NCBI GenBank assembly: GCA_964423835.1
Contig: CAYRGJ010000005.1
Location: forward strand, 1 to 64,000
Source: JAFGCL01 sp964423835
GTDB lineage: Bacteria > Chloroflexota > Dehalococcoidia > UBA2247 > RBG-13-53-26
DNA: 64,000 bases
Direction of reading: 5' to 3'
Shown here: positions 8,485-17,049 of the stretch, piece by piece
Layout: every line of letters starts with the position of its first letter
Position numbering within the stretch: position 1 is the first letter of the stretch
Program-made: the position numbers and the translations under genes
The notes under the pieces: model-generated
What the model saw: the letters and a program-made list of their open reading frames with translations, nothing else
Told to the model about the DNA's origin: nothing
The model's database searches: none

Positions 8485-10638
8485 ATGCAGATGGGTTTCC
8501 ATTTCGATCAGGGATTGTGCGTCAACTGCTGCACCTGCGTGGTGGCCTGCAAGGACTGGCACGACGTGCCCGCGGGGCCGGCCAGCTACGTCAGGATAAG
8601 GAAGATAGAGAAGGGCAAGTACCCTGAGGTCTCGGTGCACTCCATGTTCGATGCCTGCCGCCACTGCGCCGACCCGGTTTGCGCCGCGGTCTGCCCCGCC
8701 GGGGCCATCAGCAAGCGGGAAAGCGACGGCGTGGTCCTGGCGGACCGGGGCAAATGCCGGGAGGCTGCCCGGTGCGGCCTCATCGCCGGGTATGAGCCGC
8801 CGCTCAAGGTGCCCATGGGAGAGCGCCAGGCCCCCTGCCAGGTGACCTGCCCGGTCCACCTGCAGGTCCCGGCCTACATGGCCCTGGTGGCCAGGGGCCG
8901 GTTAGCAGAGGCCCTGGAGGTCATCCGGCGCCGCATGCCGCTGCCCTCCGTCTGCGGCCGGATCTGCAACCATCCCTGCGAGGCGGAGTGCAGCCGGGCC
9001 AGGCTGGACGAGCCCCTGGCCATCGCCGCCGTGCGGCGGTTCGTGGCCGACCATGCCGGGGACAAGGCCGCAGTGCAGGGCCCAGCGGCCGCAGTGCATG
9101 CCGCGGGGGCCCCGGACCCCGCCGGGGATGAGGGTCCCGTGCCCCGGCCCGCCCAGAAGGGCCCGAAGGTGGCGGTGATCGGATCGGGGCCGGCCGGCCT
9201 GGCAGCGGCCTATGACCTGGTGCGTAAGGGGTATGGCGTCACCGTATTCGAGGCCCTGCCAGTGGCCGGAGGTATGCTGGCCGTCGGCATTCCGGAGTAC
9301 CGCATGCCCCGGGCCGCCCTGCAGCGTGACATAGACTACATAGTGAAACAGGGAGTGGAGATCCGGACCGGCGCCCCCATGGGGCCGGGACTGGGCTTCG
9401 ATGACCTGGCCCGCCTGGGCTACTCGGCTACCTTCCTGGCCATCGGCTCTCACCGGGGCGTCCAGCTGAAGATTCCCGGGCTGGATGCCGATGCCGCCCG
9501 GGCCCTCACCGGGGTGGATTTCCTGCGCGACGTGAACACGGGCCGGGCCGCGCCCATGACCGGCCGCAGGGTTCTGGTGCTCGGCGGCGGCAACGTGGCC
9601 ATCGACTGCGCCCGGACCGCGCTGCGGCTGGGCGCCTCCGAGTCGCACCTGGCCTGCGTCGAGTCCAGGGCCAACATGCCGGCCTTCTCCGACGAGATCG
9701 AGCAGGCGGAGCAGGAGGGCGTCATCCTCCACCCGGCCAGGGCCTTCAGCCGGGTCATCTGCGGGGATGCCAGCGCCACCGGCATGGAGTGCCTGGACGT
9801 GGCGTCCATGGAGTTCGACGCGCAGGGGGTGCTCCACCTGGAGTCGGTGCGCGGCTCCGAGCAGGTGATAACCTGCGACACCATAATCATGGCCGTCGGC
9901 CAGGCGCCGGACCTGGCCTTCCTGAACGCCATGGGCGGCCTCAGGCTGACTGGCAGAGGGGCCATTGACGTTGACCCGGAGACCATGGAGACCAGCCGGC
10001 CGGGCGTCTTCGCTGGCGGCGACGCCGTCGCGCCCGCGGGAACGGTCATCCAGGCCATCGCCGCCGGCCAGAAGGCGGCCGTCTACATCGACCGCTATCT
10101 CAAAGGGGAGGTGCTCAGGGGAGGGGCGGCGCCCGCGGTCAGCGCCTCGCAGATCAGGGTGGACATCCCGCCGGAGACTGCGAAGGCCCCCCGGCAGCCC
10201 ATGCCGGCGCTGGAGGCGGAGCGCCGGCTGGCGGGTTTCGGCGAGGTCGCCCTGGGCTTCGACCAGGCGGCGGCGCAGGCCGAGGCCGCGCGCTGCCTGA
10301 ACTGCGCCGGATCCCTGTGCCGGGATGTCTGCCCGTACGGAGCACCCCAGTTCGGCAGTGAAGACAACGCCCGGATGCAGAAATGCGATTTCTGCGCCGA
10401 CCGGCTGTCGGAGAACCGGCAGCCCATCTGCGTCGAGGCCTGCATCATGCACGCGCTGGAAGCCGGCCCCCTGGAGGACCTGCGGGCCAGGCACGGCGAC
10501 ATCCGGCAGGCGGAGGGCTTCATCCCCTCCGACAGGCTCATGCCGTCCATCATCTTCACGCCGAAGGAAGACGGCCACGGCCTGCCCGTGGAGAGAACGG
10601 TGGTCTCGCCCCCGGTTCCGCAACAGGGGCCGGGCTGA
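8485..10638 (+). CDS. Composite DmsB-like ferredoxin with embedded GltD-like FAD/NAD(P)H oxidoreductase
   Basis: A 717-residue protein with nested architecture. Residues 1-90 are the first half of a DmsB-type four-cluster ferredoxin: C12/C15/C18/C22 and C58/C61/C66/C70-Pro. A partial third motif follows (C91, C97). Residues about 110-600 are a glutamate synthase small-subunit-like module: N-terminal Fe-S cysteines C118, C122, C157, C161, C165, C169; FAD motif IGSGPAGLAAA (232-242); second dinucleotide motif VLGGGNVAIDCA (365-376); and the FAD-contact motif VFAGGDAV. The DmsB fold then resumes with C604/C607/C612/C616 followed by PYGAPQF, and C634/C637/C649/C653. It should pass electrons between NAD(P)H, FAD and Fe-S clusters to the adjacent molybdoenzyme. 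No membrane anchor subunit is encoded. Confidence 0.88.
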   Translation: MQMGFHFDQGLCVNCCTCVVACKDWHDVPAGPASYVRIRKIEKGKYPEVSVHSMFDACRHCADPVCAAVCPAGAISKRESDGVVLADRGKCREAARCGLIAGYEPPLKVPMGERQAPCQVTCPVHLQVPAYMALVARGRLAEALEVIRRRMPLPSVCGRICNHPCEAECSRARLDEPLAIAAVRRFVADHAGDKAAVQGPAAAVHAAGAPDPAGDEGPVPRPAQKGPKVAVIGSGPAGLAAAYDLVRKGYGVTVFEALPVAGGMLAVGIPEYRMPRAALQRDIDYIVKQGVEIRTGAPMGPGLGFDDLARLGYSATFLAIGSHRGVQLKIPGLDADAARALTGVDFLRDVNTGRAAPMTGRRVLVLGGGNVAIDCARTALRLGASESHLACVESRANMPAFSDEIEQAEQEGVILHPARAFSRVICGDASATGMECLDVASMEFDAQGVLHLESVRGSEQVITCDTIIMAVGQAPDLAFLNAMGGLRLTGRGAIDVDPETMETSRPGVFAGGDAVAPAGTVIQAIAAGQKAAVYIDRYLKGEVLRGGAAPAVSASQIRVDIPPETAKAPRQPMPALEAERRLAGFGEVALGFDQAAAQAEAARCLNCAGSLCRDVCPYGAPQFGSEDNARMQKCDFCADRLSENRQPICVEACIMHALEAGPLEDLRARHGDIRQAEGFIPSDRLMPSIIFTPKEDGHGLPVERTVVSPPVPQQGPG

Positions 10639-10860
10639 TCACAGGCCGCGTCCGGCGCGGGCCAGCTGCGGCGGCTCAAAGGCGGCTTCATAATCGGGGG
10701 TGTCGGGCAGGTGGACCCGGTCGCCCTCCTCCAGCAACGGCAGCGGGCCGGCCCAGGCCTCCGGCTCCCGGCCAATTGAGCGCCGGTACCACCACAGTGT
10801 TGGCCTGTGGTTGAAAAGGTGGCTGGTTGACGGCTGGCTGATCAAGTAGGCGAACCTCAT
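10639..10860 (-). CDS. Small hypothetical protein
   Basis: A 73-residue frame rich in aromatic and proline residues (MRFAYLISQPSTSHLF at the start, EEGDRVHLPDTPDYEAAF later). An AAGGGG-type ribosome-binding site lies about 8 bases upstream. It ends exactly where the composite ferredoxin gene ends on the other strand, leaving no gap. Its start codon overlaps by four bases (ATGA) the stop of a further small frame upstream, which hints at translational coupling. I do not recognise a family. The amino-acid composition looks protein-like and not like a mere shadow, but support is modest. Confidence 0.45.
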   Translation of the reverse strand: MRFAYLISQPSTSHLFNHRPTLWWYRRSIGREPEAWAGPLPLLEEGDRVHLPDTPDYEAAFEPPQLARAGRGL

Positions 10861-11036
10861 CGGTCTGTCCCCTTCTTCCTTCGGCCCTTGCCTGCCTTGT
10901 CCATGGCGATGGCGACGGCCTGCTTCTGCGGATGGCCGGAGTGCGTACCCTGATTGTCCCGGATTTCCGGGCGCGCGCCATCAGTAAAAGGCCCATCAGG
11001 GCATTGTGGTTTGTACTGAGTCGGGGCCGGGCTACC
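10857..11036 (-). pseudogene. Small basic ORF resembling the C-terminal end of DUF6496-like proteins, no usable start
   Basis: An open frame of up to 59 codons ends in HPQKQAVAIAMDKAGKGRRK, close to the conserved tail of short DUF6496-like proteins. Its stop overlaps the start of the next small gene (ATGA). Within the frame there is no ATG, GTG or TTG before the only methionine, near the C-terminal end. Either the front has been lost or frameshifted, or translation starts at an unusual codon. It follows the nitroreductase gene directly. The family assignment is from memory of the motif and is tentative. Confidence 0.4.
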
Positions 11037-11583
11037 TTACGTGGGTAACGACATCCGGTTTCCTGGGCGGCATGGCCGGGGTCTCGTCCTTGTAGCCCAG
11101 GACGACGGTGCAGACGTGGTTGTAGCCCTGCGGGATTCCCAGCCTTCCCCGCAGGCTGTTTCCCCGCTCGGACGTGAAAAGCAGGGTGGGAGAGGTCATC
11201 ATGCACGAGCCCAGGCCCATGGATTCGGCCGCTATCAGGATATTCTCCGCGGCGGCCCCGCAGTCCACCTGCGATCCTTCAGGTCCCGAGATCATGATCA
11301 CGGTGGGGGCATGGTGGAAGGTGCTGTACCCCGGGGTGTCCGCCCGTTTGATGAGAGACTCGATCCCCGTGGCGTGTATGTTCTCCTTCACGATCTCCAC
11401 CATCAGATCGATCAGGCCGGCATTCTGCACCACCGTGAAGTGCCATTTCTGCTGGTTCATGGCGCTGGGGGCGTGAAGGGCCGCGTCCAGCAGCTCCTGA
11501 AGGTCAGCCTCGCTCACCTGCTCCGGCTTGAATCTCCTGACACTGCGTCTCTGCCTGATGATGTCCAGCGTAATGTTGGCCAT
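11032..11583 (-). CDS. Nitroreductase-family flavoprotein
   Basis: A 183-residue protein with the family hallmarks: RQRRSVRRF at residues 10-18 for FMN phosphate binding, the segment APSAMNQQKWHF near 40, and CGAAAENILIAAESMGLGSC near 105-125. These place it in the FMN-dependent nitroreductase family, homodimeric NAD(P)H oxidoreductases acting on nitro compounds, quinones or related acceptors. GAGGAGGTAAC directly precedes the ATG. The length is on the short side but complete. It is followed on the same strand by two tiny frames and preceded by tRNA-Gln. The physiological substrate is unknown. Confidence 0.9.
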   Translation of the reverse strand: MANITLDIIRQRRSVRRFKPEQVSEADLQELLDAALHAPSAMNQQKWHFTVVQNAGLIDLMVEIVKENIHATGIESLIKRADTPGYSTFHHAPTVIMISGPEGSQVDCGAAAENILIAAESMGLGSCMMTSPTLLFTSERGNSLRGRLGIPQGYNHVCTVVLGYKDETPAMPPRKPDVVTHVR

Positions 11584-11735
11584 GTTACCTCCTCACACCA
11601 GCGGGCCATGGCGGGCGCGCTAGCCGCCGTCCCTTGTGGACAGGACACCAGGCCCCCCAGGCAACTCGAATAGGCGACGCCGCCGCCGGGGCTAAGGGTG
11701 ACGGGCGCCCGGTTGTCGTTGTAGCGGCGATCTAT

Positions 11736-11809
11736 TGGATGCAGGGCCAGGACTCGAACCCGGGCATCAGTGCTCAAGACACTGCGTGCTCCCACTACAC
11801 CACCCCGCA
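11736..11809 (-). tRNA. tRNA-Gln (anticodon UUG), CCA encoded
   Basis: The minus strand folds into a full cloverleaf of 74 nt. The acceptor stem is TGCGGGG with CCCTGCA, the D stem GTGT with GCAC, the anticodon stem CAGTG with CACTG around the loop TCTTGAG, and the T arm CCGGG-TTCGAGT-CCTGG. Anticodon TTG reads glutamine codon CAA. The 3' CCA is present in the DNA. The U at position 1 fits bacterial tRNA-Gln. The stretches either side (11584-11735 and 11810-12023) show nothing else. Confidence 0.94.
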
Positions 11810-12023
11810 TCGGGGATCAACTGCAGAGGCGCCAGATTCACGGCTCTAATAGCTTAATTTTACAACCTCCACGCAAGGGGTCTTAACCGGCCAGGCCCAG
11901 GCCGGGTCCGCTTCCCGGCAGGCCTCCCGTTTGGTAACCAGTATTCCAGAGGGGGTCAGCCCGGCCAAGAGTATCCTTACCTATGGCGGTATTGTGGCGG
12001 CTACTTAGATACCTGGGCCCGGG

Positions 12024-14432
12024 TCAGTCCGATGTCCACAGCCTGGCCACTTCCTGGCGGCCAGAGCCCGCCTGGCCCTCCCAGCGCCAGTTCCTGATCT
12101 CGGGCATGTCCTGGCCGTATTTGGTGATGTAGGCCCGGTGCTCCAGCAGCCTGTCGCGGAGGTGCTGCTTCACGTGGGCCGCCCCGGAGACCAGGCCCGG
12201 CACCCGGTCGATAACGTCACCCACCAGGTGGAAGCGGTCGAGGTCGTTCAGCACCACCATATCGAAGGGCGTGGTGGTGGTCCCCTCCTCCTTGTAGCCC
12301 CGGACATGGAGGTTCGGGTGATTGGCCCGGCGGTAGGTGAGGCGGTGGATCAGCCAGGGGTACCCGTGAAAGGCGAAGACAATCGGCCGGTCCCTGGTGA
12401 ACAGGGCGTCGAAGTCCCGGTCGTTCAGGCCGTGGGGATGCTCCGAGGCCGGCTGCAGCACCATGAGGTCCACCACGTTCACCACGCGCACCTTGAGGGC
12501 CGGCAGGTGCCGGCGCAGGAGGCTGACGGCGGCCATGGTCTCCAGCGTGGGGACATCGCCGCAGCAGGCCATCACCACGTCCGGATCGCCCCCCCGGTCG
12601 TTGCTGGCCCACTCCCAGATCCCGATGCCGGCGCTGCAGTGCTTGACCGCCGAGTCCATATCCAGCCACTGCAGCTCTGGCTGCTTGCCGGCCACAATAA
12701 CGTTCACGTAGTTGCGGCTGCGCAGGCAATGGTCAGTCACCGACAGCAGCGTGTTGGCGTCCGGCGGCAGGTAGATGCGCACCACATCCGCCTTCTTGTT
12801 CATGGCTACATCCAGGAACCCCGGGTCCTGATGGCTGAAGCCGTTGTGGTCCTGCCGCCACACATGCGAGGACAGGAGGTAGTTGAGGGAGGCCAGCGGT
12901 CGCCGCCAGGGGATCTGGCGCGAGACGTCCAGCCACTTGGCGTGCTGGTTGAACATGGAGTCCACGATGTGAATGAAGGCCTCGTAGCTGGCCAGAAAGC
13001 CATGGCGCCCGGTGAGCAGGTAGCCCTCCAGCCAGCCCTGGCACTGGTGCTCGCTGAGCATCTCCAGGACCCGGCCGTCCGGAGACACGTGCTCATCGCC
13101 GGGGAGCCGGCTGGCCGTGGAGCGGCGGCTGGTTACCTCGAAGAGAGCGCCCCAGCGGTTAGAGGCCGTCTCATCCGGGCTGAAGACCAGGAAGTTGCGG
13201 TGCTCCAGGTTGAGCTTCATCACGTCCCGGAGAAAGACGCCCATGGTCCGGGTGGCCTCGGCCTCCACCATGCCCGGGCTGGTGACGTTGACGGCGTAGT
13301 CCCGGAAGTCCGGCAGCGTCAGGTCCCGCTGCAGCCTCCCCCCGTTGGCGTGGGGGTTGGACCCCATGCGCCGTTCGCCCTTCGGAGCCAGGTCCGCAAG
13401 CTCGGGCCGGAGGCGGCCGCTCTCGTCGAAGAGCTCCTCCGCCCCATAGCTCCCCATCCACTGCTCCAGAAGCTGCAGGTGGCCAGGACTGCGGGTGACG
13501 TCGGCCAGGGGCACCTGGTGAGCGCGGAAGGTGCCCTCTACCGGCACCCCATCGATCTCCTTTGGCCCCGTCCAGCCCTTCGGAGTCCGCAGCACGATCA
13601 TGGGCCACCGCGGCCGCCCGCTGAAGCCGTCGGCCCGCGCCCTGGCCCAGATCTCCCTGATCTCGGCTATGACGGCGTCCAGGGTCCGGGCCATGTACTG
13701 GTGCATCTTCGCCGGGTCATCCCCCTCGACGTAGTAGGGCACGTAGCCGTACCCCCGGAACAGCTCGTCCAGCTCGTCATGGCCGATGCGGGCCAGGACC
13801 GTCGGGCCGGCGATCTTGTAGCCGTTGAGATGCAGGATGGGCAGCACTGCCCCGTCAGTGACCGGGTTGAGGAACTTGTTCGAGTGCCAGCTGGTGGCCA
13901 GGGGGCCCGTCTCCGCCTCCCCGTCGCCCACCACGCAGGCCACCAGAAGATCGGGATTGTCGAAAGCGGCGCCGAAGGCATGGGACAGCGAGTAGCCCAG
14001 CTCCCCTCCCTCATTGATGGACCCCGGGGTCTCAGGAGCGGTGTGGCTGGGAATGCCCCCCGGAAAGGAGAACTGGGTGAACAGCTTCTTCAGGCCGCCC
14101 TCATCCTGGGTTACCTCGGGGTAGACCTCGCTGTAGGTGCCCTCCAGGTAGGTATTGGCCACCAGCCCGGGGCCGCCGTGGCCGGGGCCGGTAACAAAGA
14201 TGACGTTGAGATCGTATTCCCTGATGACCCGGTTCAGATGCACGTAAATGAAGTTCAGGCCCGGCGTGGTGCCCCAGTGGCCCAGCAGCCGCGGCTTGAC
14301 GTGCTCGACCCTGAGGGGCTCCCTGAGCAGGGGGTTGTCCAGGAGGTATATCTGCCCCACCGACAGGTAGTTGGCCGCCCGCCAGTAGGCATCCATCTTG
14401 AGCACCATCTCCGGCGACAGTGTTTCAGGCAT
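12024..14432 (-). CDS. xfp: Xylulose-5-phosphate/fructose-6-phosphate phosphoketolase
   Basis: An 802-residue thiamine diphosphate enzyme of full family length. Early segments such as LLGHWGTTPGLNF and TGPGHGGPGLVANTYLEG hold the histidines of the active site. The ThDP/Mg motif is GDGEAETGPLATSWHSNKF near residue 170. Later blocks include LSEHQCQGWLEGYLLTGRHG and the C-terminal region after 600. It splits xylulose 5-phosphate, and usually fructose 6-phosphate, into acetyl phosphate plus a triose or tetrose phosphate. GAGAGGAGGCC precedes the ATG. Transketolase, 6-phosphogluconate dehydrogenase and glucose dehydrogenase genes lie a few kb away, so pentose phosphates probably feed acetyl phosphate production. 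The long open frame antisense to it is a codon-bias shadow. Confidence 0.96.
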   Translation of the reverse strand: MPETLSPEMVLKMDAYWRAANYLSVGQIYLLDNPLLREPLRVEHVKPRLLGHWGTTPGLNFIYVHLNRVIREYDLNVIFVTGPGHGGPGLVANTYLEGTYSEVYPEVTQDEGGLKKLFTQFSFPGGIPSHTAPETPGSINEGGELGYSLSHAFGAAFDNPDLLVACVVGDGEAETGPLATSWHSNKFLNPVTDGAVLPILHLNGYKIAGPTVLARIGHDELDELFRGYGYVPYYVEGDDPAKMHQYMARTLDAVIAEIREIWARARADGFSGRPRWPMIVLRTPKGWTGPKEIDGVPVEGTFRAHQVPLADVTRSPGHLQLLEQWMGSYGAEELFDESGRLRPELADLAPKGERRMGSNPHANGGRLQRDLTLPDFRDYAVNVTSPGMVEAEATRTMGVFLRDVMKLNLEHRNFLVFSPDETASNRWGALFEVTSRRSTASRLPGDEHVSPDGRVLEMLSEHQCQGWLEGYLLTGRHGFLASYEAFIHIVDSMFNQHAKWLDVSRQIPWRRPLASLNYLLSSHVWRQDHNGFSHQDPGFLDVAMNKKADVVRIYLPPDANTLLSVTDHCLRSRNYVNVIVAGKQPELQWLDMDSAVKHCSAGIGIWEWASNDRGGDPDVVMACCGDVPTLETMAAVSLLRRHLPALKVRVVNVVDLMVLQPASEHPHGLNDRDFDALFTRDRPIVFAFHGYPWLIHRLTYRRANHPNLHVRGYKEEGTTTTPFDMVVLNDLDRFHLVGDVIDRVPGLVSGAAHVKQHLRDRLLEHRAYITKYGQDMPEIRNWRWEGQAGSGRQEVARLWTSD

Positions 14433-14536
14433 ACCGGCCTCCTCTCAGGCCGCCCGGGCAGCCCTCTCTCAGGGCCAGTATCCCCGGCGGAGAACCGCCA
14501 GTAAATAAAGGAACTACGCGATGCCCCCCTTCGCCC

Positions 14537-15322
14537 TTACCTAAACCCTCGGCCGCCTGTCAGCCCGGGGCCGTTGCGGCGCACCCGCAGGATAACCTCA
14601 CCCGGCACGGCATGCCGGCCCGTCCGCCTCGCCGGGGCTACGGAGGCGCCCCACAGGAAGGGCTTCCGCCTCCCCAGCCTGGTGGAGACCCTGGTCAGGA
14701 CCAGCACGGACAGGATCCCGCCACAGAGGAGGACCGAGGTGATCCATCCGGCAGAGGCGGAGCTGGCCCCGATGCTCCTCAGAAAGGGCGGTGTCCAGGC
14801 CAAAATGGTGTATATCGCCAGGTTGTGCAGCAGGAAGAGCCCGGCAACCAGCAGCAGGCCAGGCCGGCGCAGGGTCCGGCGCAGGGCCGCCAGGCTGAGG
14901 CTGGCTGCCTGCACACCGGCGCTCCGGCACGGCGGGTCATCAATGAACAGCCACCACAGCGCCGCCGCCCCGATGGCCGGGACACTGCTGAAGAAGAAGA
15001 CCCCCTGGTAGCTATGGGTCACCGGGTAAATCAGGGACCGGGCCACCGCCAGGGAAACCGCGCCCGAGGCCAGTATCGCAGCGCTGAACATGCCCAGGGT
15101 GATGTTGGACCGGGCCCGGGGCGTGCAATGGCGGGCCAGCTTGGGCAGGTTCGGGAAACAGATGCCGAGGCCGAGCCCGTACACCATGGTGAAGCCCAGC
15201 AGGGCCGGGTAGCCGGAAGATATCCCTCTCAGGGCCGAGCCCACCGCCAGGACCACCGCTCCCATCCCCACGGCCTTCTTGATGCCGATGGAATCGGCCA
15301 GCAGGCCGCGGGCGGGCGCCAC
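14537..15322 (-). pseudogene. MFS transporter remnant, missing both ends
   Basis: About 210 residues read as the middle of a major facilitator transporter. The readable part begins at the loop 2-3 signature (PARGLLADSIGIKKAVG) with no preceding helices. It continues through several hydrophobic helices to a second-half helix (LTRVSTRLGRRKPFLWGASVA). After that the frame turns into a basic non-hydrophobic tail and stops. A normal MFS protein has about 400 residues and 12 helices. Upstream, the stop of the small lmo0937-like gene lies 6 bp before the GTG. Downstream, only about 100 bp remain before the phosphoketolase start. The gene therefore looks deleted at the front and frameshifted or deleted at the back. 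Confidence 0.7.
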
Positions 15323-15328
15323 GGCCGG

Positions 15329-15487
15329 TTAGAAGAGCTTGAACACCTGCTTCAACAGCCAGAGGATAATGAAGATCAGCCCTATGACCAGGGCGATATG
15401 GATGAGAGCGCCTACGTCGAGGACCAGCAAACCCACCAGCCACAGGACGATGATGACGATGCCGATGACCAACAGACAGCCGCCCAT
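15329..15487 (-). CDS. Small membrane protein, lmo0937 (DUF5670)-like
   Basis: A 52-residue protein consisting almost entirely of two hydrophobic helices. It starts MGGCLLVIGIVIIVLWLVGL, has the short middle GALIHIALVI, and ends LLKQVFKLF. The LHVLLVI-like middle resembles the lmo0937/DUF5670 family of tiny stress-associated membrane proteins. GGAAGGATTGAG precedes the ATG, and the DegV stop lies one base upstream, so translation is probably coupled. Function is unknown. Confidence 0.75.
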   Translation of the reverse strand: MGGCLLVIGIVIIVLWLVGLLVLDVGALIHIALVIGLIFIILWLLKQVFKLF

Positions 15488-15488
15488 C

Positions 15489-16328
15489 TCAATCCTTCCC
15501 TTCCCGTATCCCGATGCCGATCGCGCCGGGACCGCCGTAGGCCCCTATCACCGGCCCCACTCTGGACACCGAGATGTGAACGCCCGGGAGAGCGGCCGCC
15601 AGGCGGTCCGCCATGCCCCTGGCGTCGCCATAGCCCGTAGTATACCCCAGCGCTATCTCCCTGGCCTGGCGAATGCCGAGGGCAAACCGGCAGAGGCTGT
15701 CCAGGGCCCGGGCCTTCGTCCGGGCCATCCCCGCCAGGTAGACCTCGCCTTGCCGCATGCCCAGGATGGGCCTCACCCCGAGGGCGCACCCCATCAGGCC
15801 GCAGAGCCGCCCCAGCCGGCCGCTCCTGGCGGCGTACCGGGGGCTGTCCGCCATGCTCCGATTATGGATCTGCAGGCTGGCCCGGCGGGCCAGGCCAGCC
15901 ACCTCTCCCAGGCCCAGCCCCCTGCTGGCCTGCCTGGCGGCGCCGGTGACGCACAACCCCAGGCCCACCGACATGGCCAGGGAGTCAATGACCTCAACGC
16001 GGCACCGGCCATTGAGCGCCCGGGCCCCCAGCCTGGCCGAATCGCACACGCCGCTCAGCCGGGAGGTGATGTGAATGGACACGATCTCGTCGGTCTCCCG
16101 GGCCAGGCCCCGGTAGGCGGCGGCGAAATCCCCAGGAGAGGGCGCCGATGTGGTAGCCGCCATCCCGGCGGCCAGGCGGCGGTAGAACTCATCGGGGCCC
16201 ATGTCCACCCCGTCCCGGTAGCTCCACCCGCCCACAATCACGTAGTTGGGGACCACCGTGATGCCCAGCTCCCGGACCAGCCCGGCCGGGATGTCGGAGG
16301 CGCTGTCGGTTACAATCCGGACGGCCAT
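15489..16328 (-). CDS. DegV family fatty-acid-binding protein
   Basis: A 279-residue protein with the family signatures. These are IVTDSASDIP at the N-terminus, a TSAPSP block near residue 60 that contacts the fatty-acid carboxylate, SRLSGVCDSAR near 90, and the C-terminal VGPVIGAYGGPGAIGIGI. DegV (FakB-like) proteins bind a fatty acid and in Gram-positives present it to the kinase FakA. No FakA-like gene is visible here. It lies 6 bp after the DUF2769 gene and 1 bp before the lmo0937-like gene, forming a short operon. Confidence 0.93.
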   Translation of the reverse strand: MAVRIVTDSASDIPAGLVRELGITVVPNYVIVGGWSYRDGVDMGPDEFYRRLAAGMAATTSAPSPGDFAAAYRGLARETDEIVSIHITSRLSGVCDSARLGARALNGRCRVEVIDSLAMSVGLGLCVTGAARQASRGLGLGEVAGLARRASLQIHNRSMADSPRYAARSGRLGRLCGLMGCALGVRPILGMRQGEVYLAGMARTKARALDSLCRFALGIRQAREIALGYTTGYGDARGMADRLAAALPGVHISVSRVGPVIGAYGGPGAIGIGIREGKD

Positions 16329-16334
16329 GGCCGG

Positions 16335-16658
16335 CTATGCCGGGCTCCCATCACGGCAGTAGTACTCGGACGGAGTGCGCTTGATCAGCTGGTACCGCTC
16401 GAACACGCTGCAGGCGATGCAGATACAGCTCTTGCGCAGGTCCAGGTCGGAGCAACTGGCCACGCCAGTGGCGCAGTACATCCCGGGGACCTCCTCGCGG
16501 ACCAGCGGGCTCTTCTTGAGGGCGGTGGTCAGGGTGGAGGCCTTGCTCCGGGAGCAGGCGCTCGATTTCTGCACCGGGCACTCGGGGCAGATGCAGAGCG
16601 CCGCTTCATCCGCCGTGAATGGGACCTTGATGCTGGCGTCGGACTCCGTCTGGGCCAT
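16335..16658 (-). CDS. DUF2769-like cysteine-rich protein
   Basis: A 107-residue protein with ten cysteines in the arrangement CICPECPVQKSSAC, GMYCATGVASC, SCICIACSVF and YYCRDG. This matches the two-lobed CxCxxC pattern of DUF2769, mostly seen in anaerobes, and suggests metal or Fe-S binding. The start is taken at 16658, where GGAGGTGAGCGC directly precedes ATG. An open frame continues upstream but lacks such a site. It leads the operon with DegV and the small membrane protein. Function is unknown. Confidence 0.78.
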   Translation of the reverse strand: MAQTESDASIKVPFTADEAALCICPECPVQKSSACSRSKASTLTTALKKSPLVREEVPGMYCATGVASCSDLDLRKSCICIACSVFERYQLIKRTPSEYYCRDGSPA

Positions 16659-16717
16659 GCGCTCACCTCCGCCGAAAGCCTCCGGAGCGGCCGCCGGCGC
16701 TTTCGCTCCTGCTCCGC

Positions 16718-16746
16718 AATATAGCCTGCGGCGGCGCCGGCCAGAA
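16718..16746 (-). promoter_or_regulatory. Promoter for the DUF2769-degV operon
   Basis: On the minus strand a TATATT -10 box (16718-16723) follows TTCTGG (16741-16746) by 17 bp, about 60 bp before the start codon. The -10 is good and the -35 is weak. Confidence 0.4.
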
Positions 16747-16942
16747 TTGGGGAACGTACTTAGTCTCCCCTTGCGCGACCTACGCTGCAGGCGGGCCAGG
16801 CCCGGAGGCCACAATACGCTTCACGCCTTCGCCAGTGTCCCCGGAGATCGCGGCGCCCGAACAGGCAATCCCGGGGGGCGGCCACCGGGTGCGCCCGGTC
16901 CGGCCCGAATAAGTAGTCCCGGCAGGCAGCCTCCGCGGGGCT

Positions 16943-16971
16943 TTGCGGATTGCCGCGGCCGGCGCTATGCT
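16943..16971 (+). promoter_or_regulatory. Promoter for the DUF488 gene
   Basis: TTGCGG at 16943-16948 and TATGCT at 16966-16971 are separated by 17 bp, about 80 bp upstream of the DUF488 start. Otherwise the divergent intergenic stretch 16747-17049 shows only GC-rich inverted repeats. Confidence 0.45.
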
Positions 16972-17049
16972 GCAGCATGGTCATATTGGGGCTGGTCCAT
17001 CAAACCGGCCGGCCGCTTTGCCGGCCCGGCGTCAGACAGGGTGGTTAAC

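Noticed and set aside
12138..14504. Very long open frame antisense to phosphoketolase
   Set aside because: It mirrors the phosphoketolase codons, lacks any recognisable domain or good ribosome-binding site, and is expected from strong GC bias at third positions.
16659..17049. N-terminal extension of the DUF488 protein into the upstream region
   Set aside because: The in-frame extension has no conserved sequence, crosses promoter-like boxes and runs over the opposite-strand DUF2769 gene. The ATG at 17050 has a proper ribosome-binding site.
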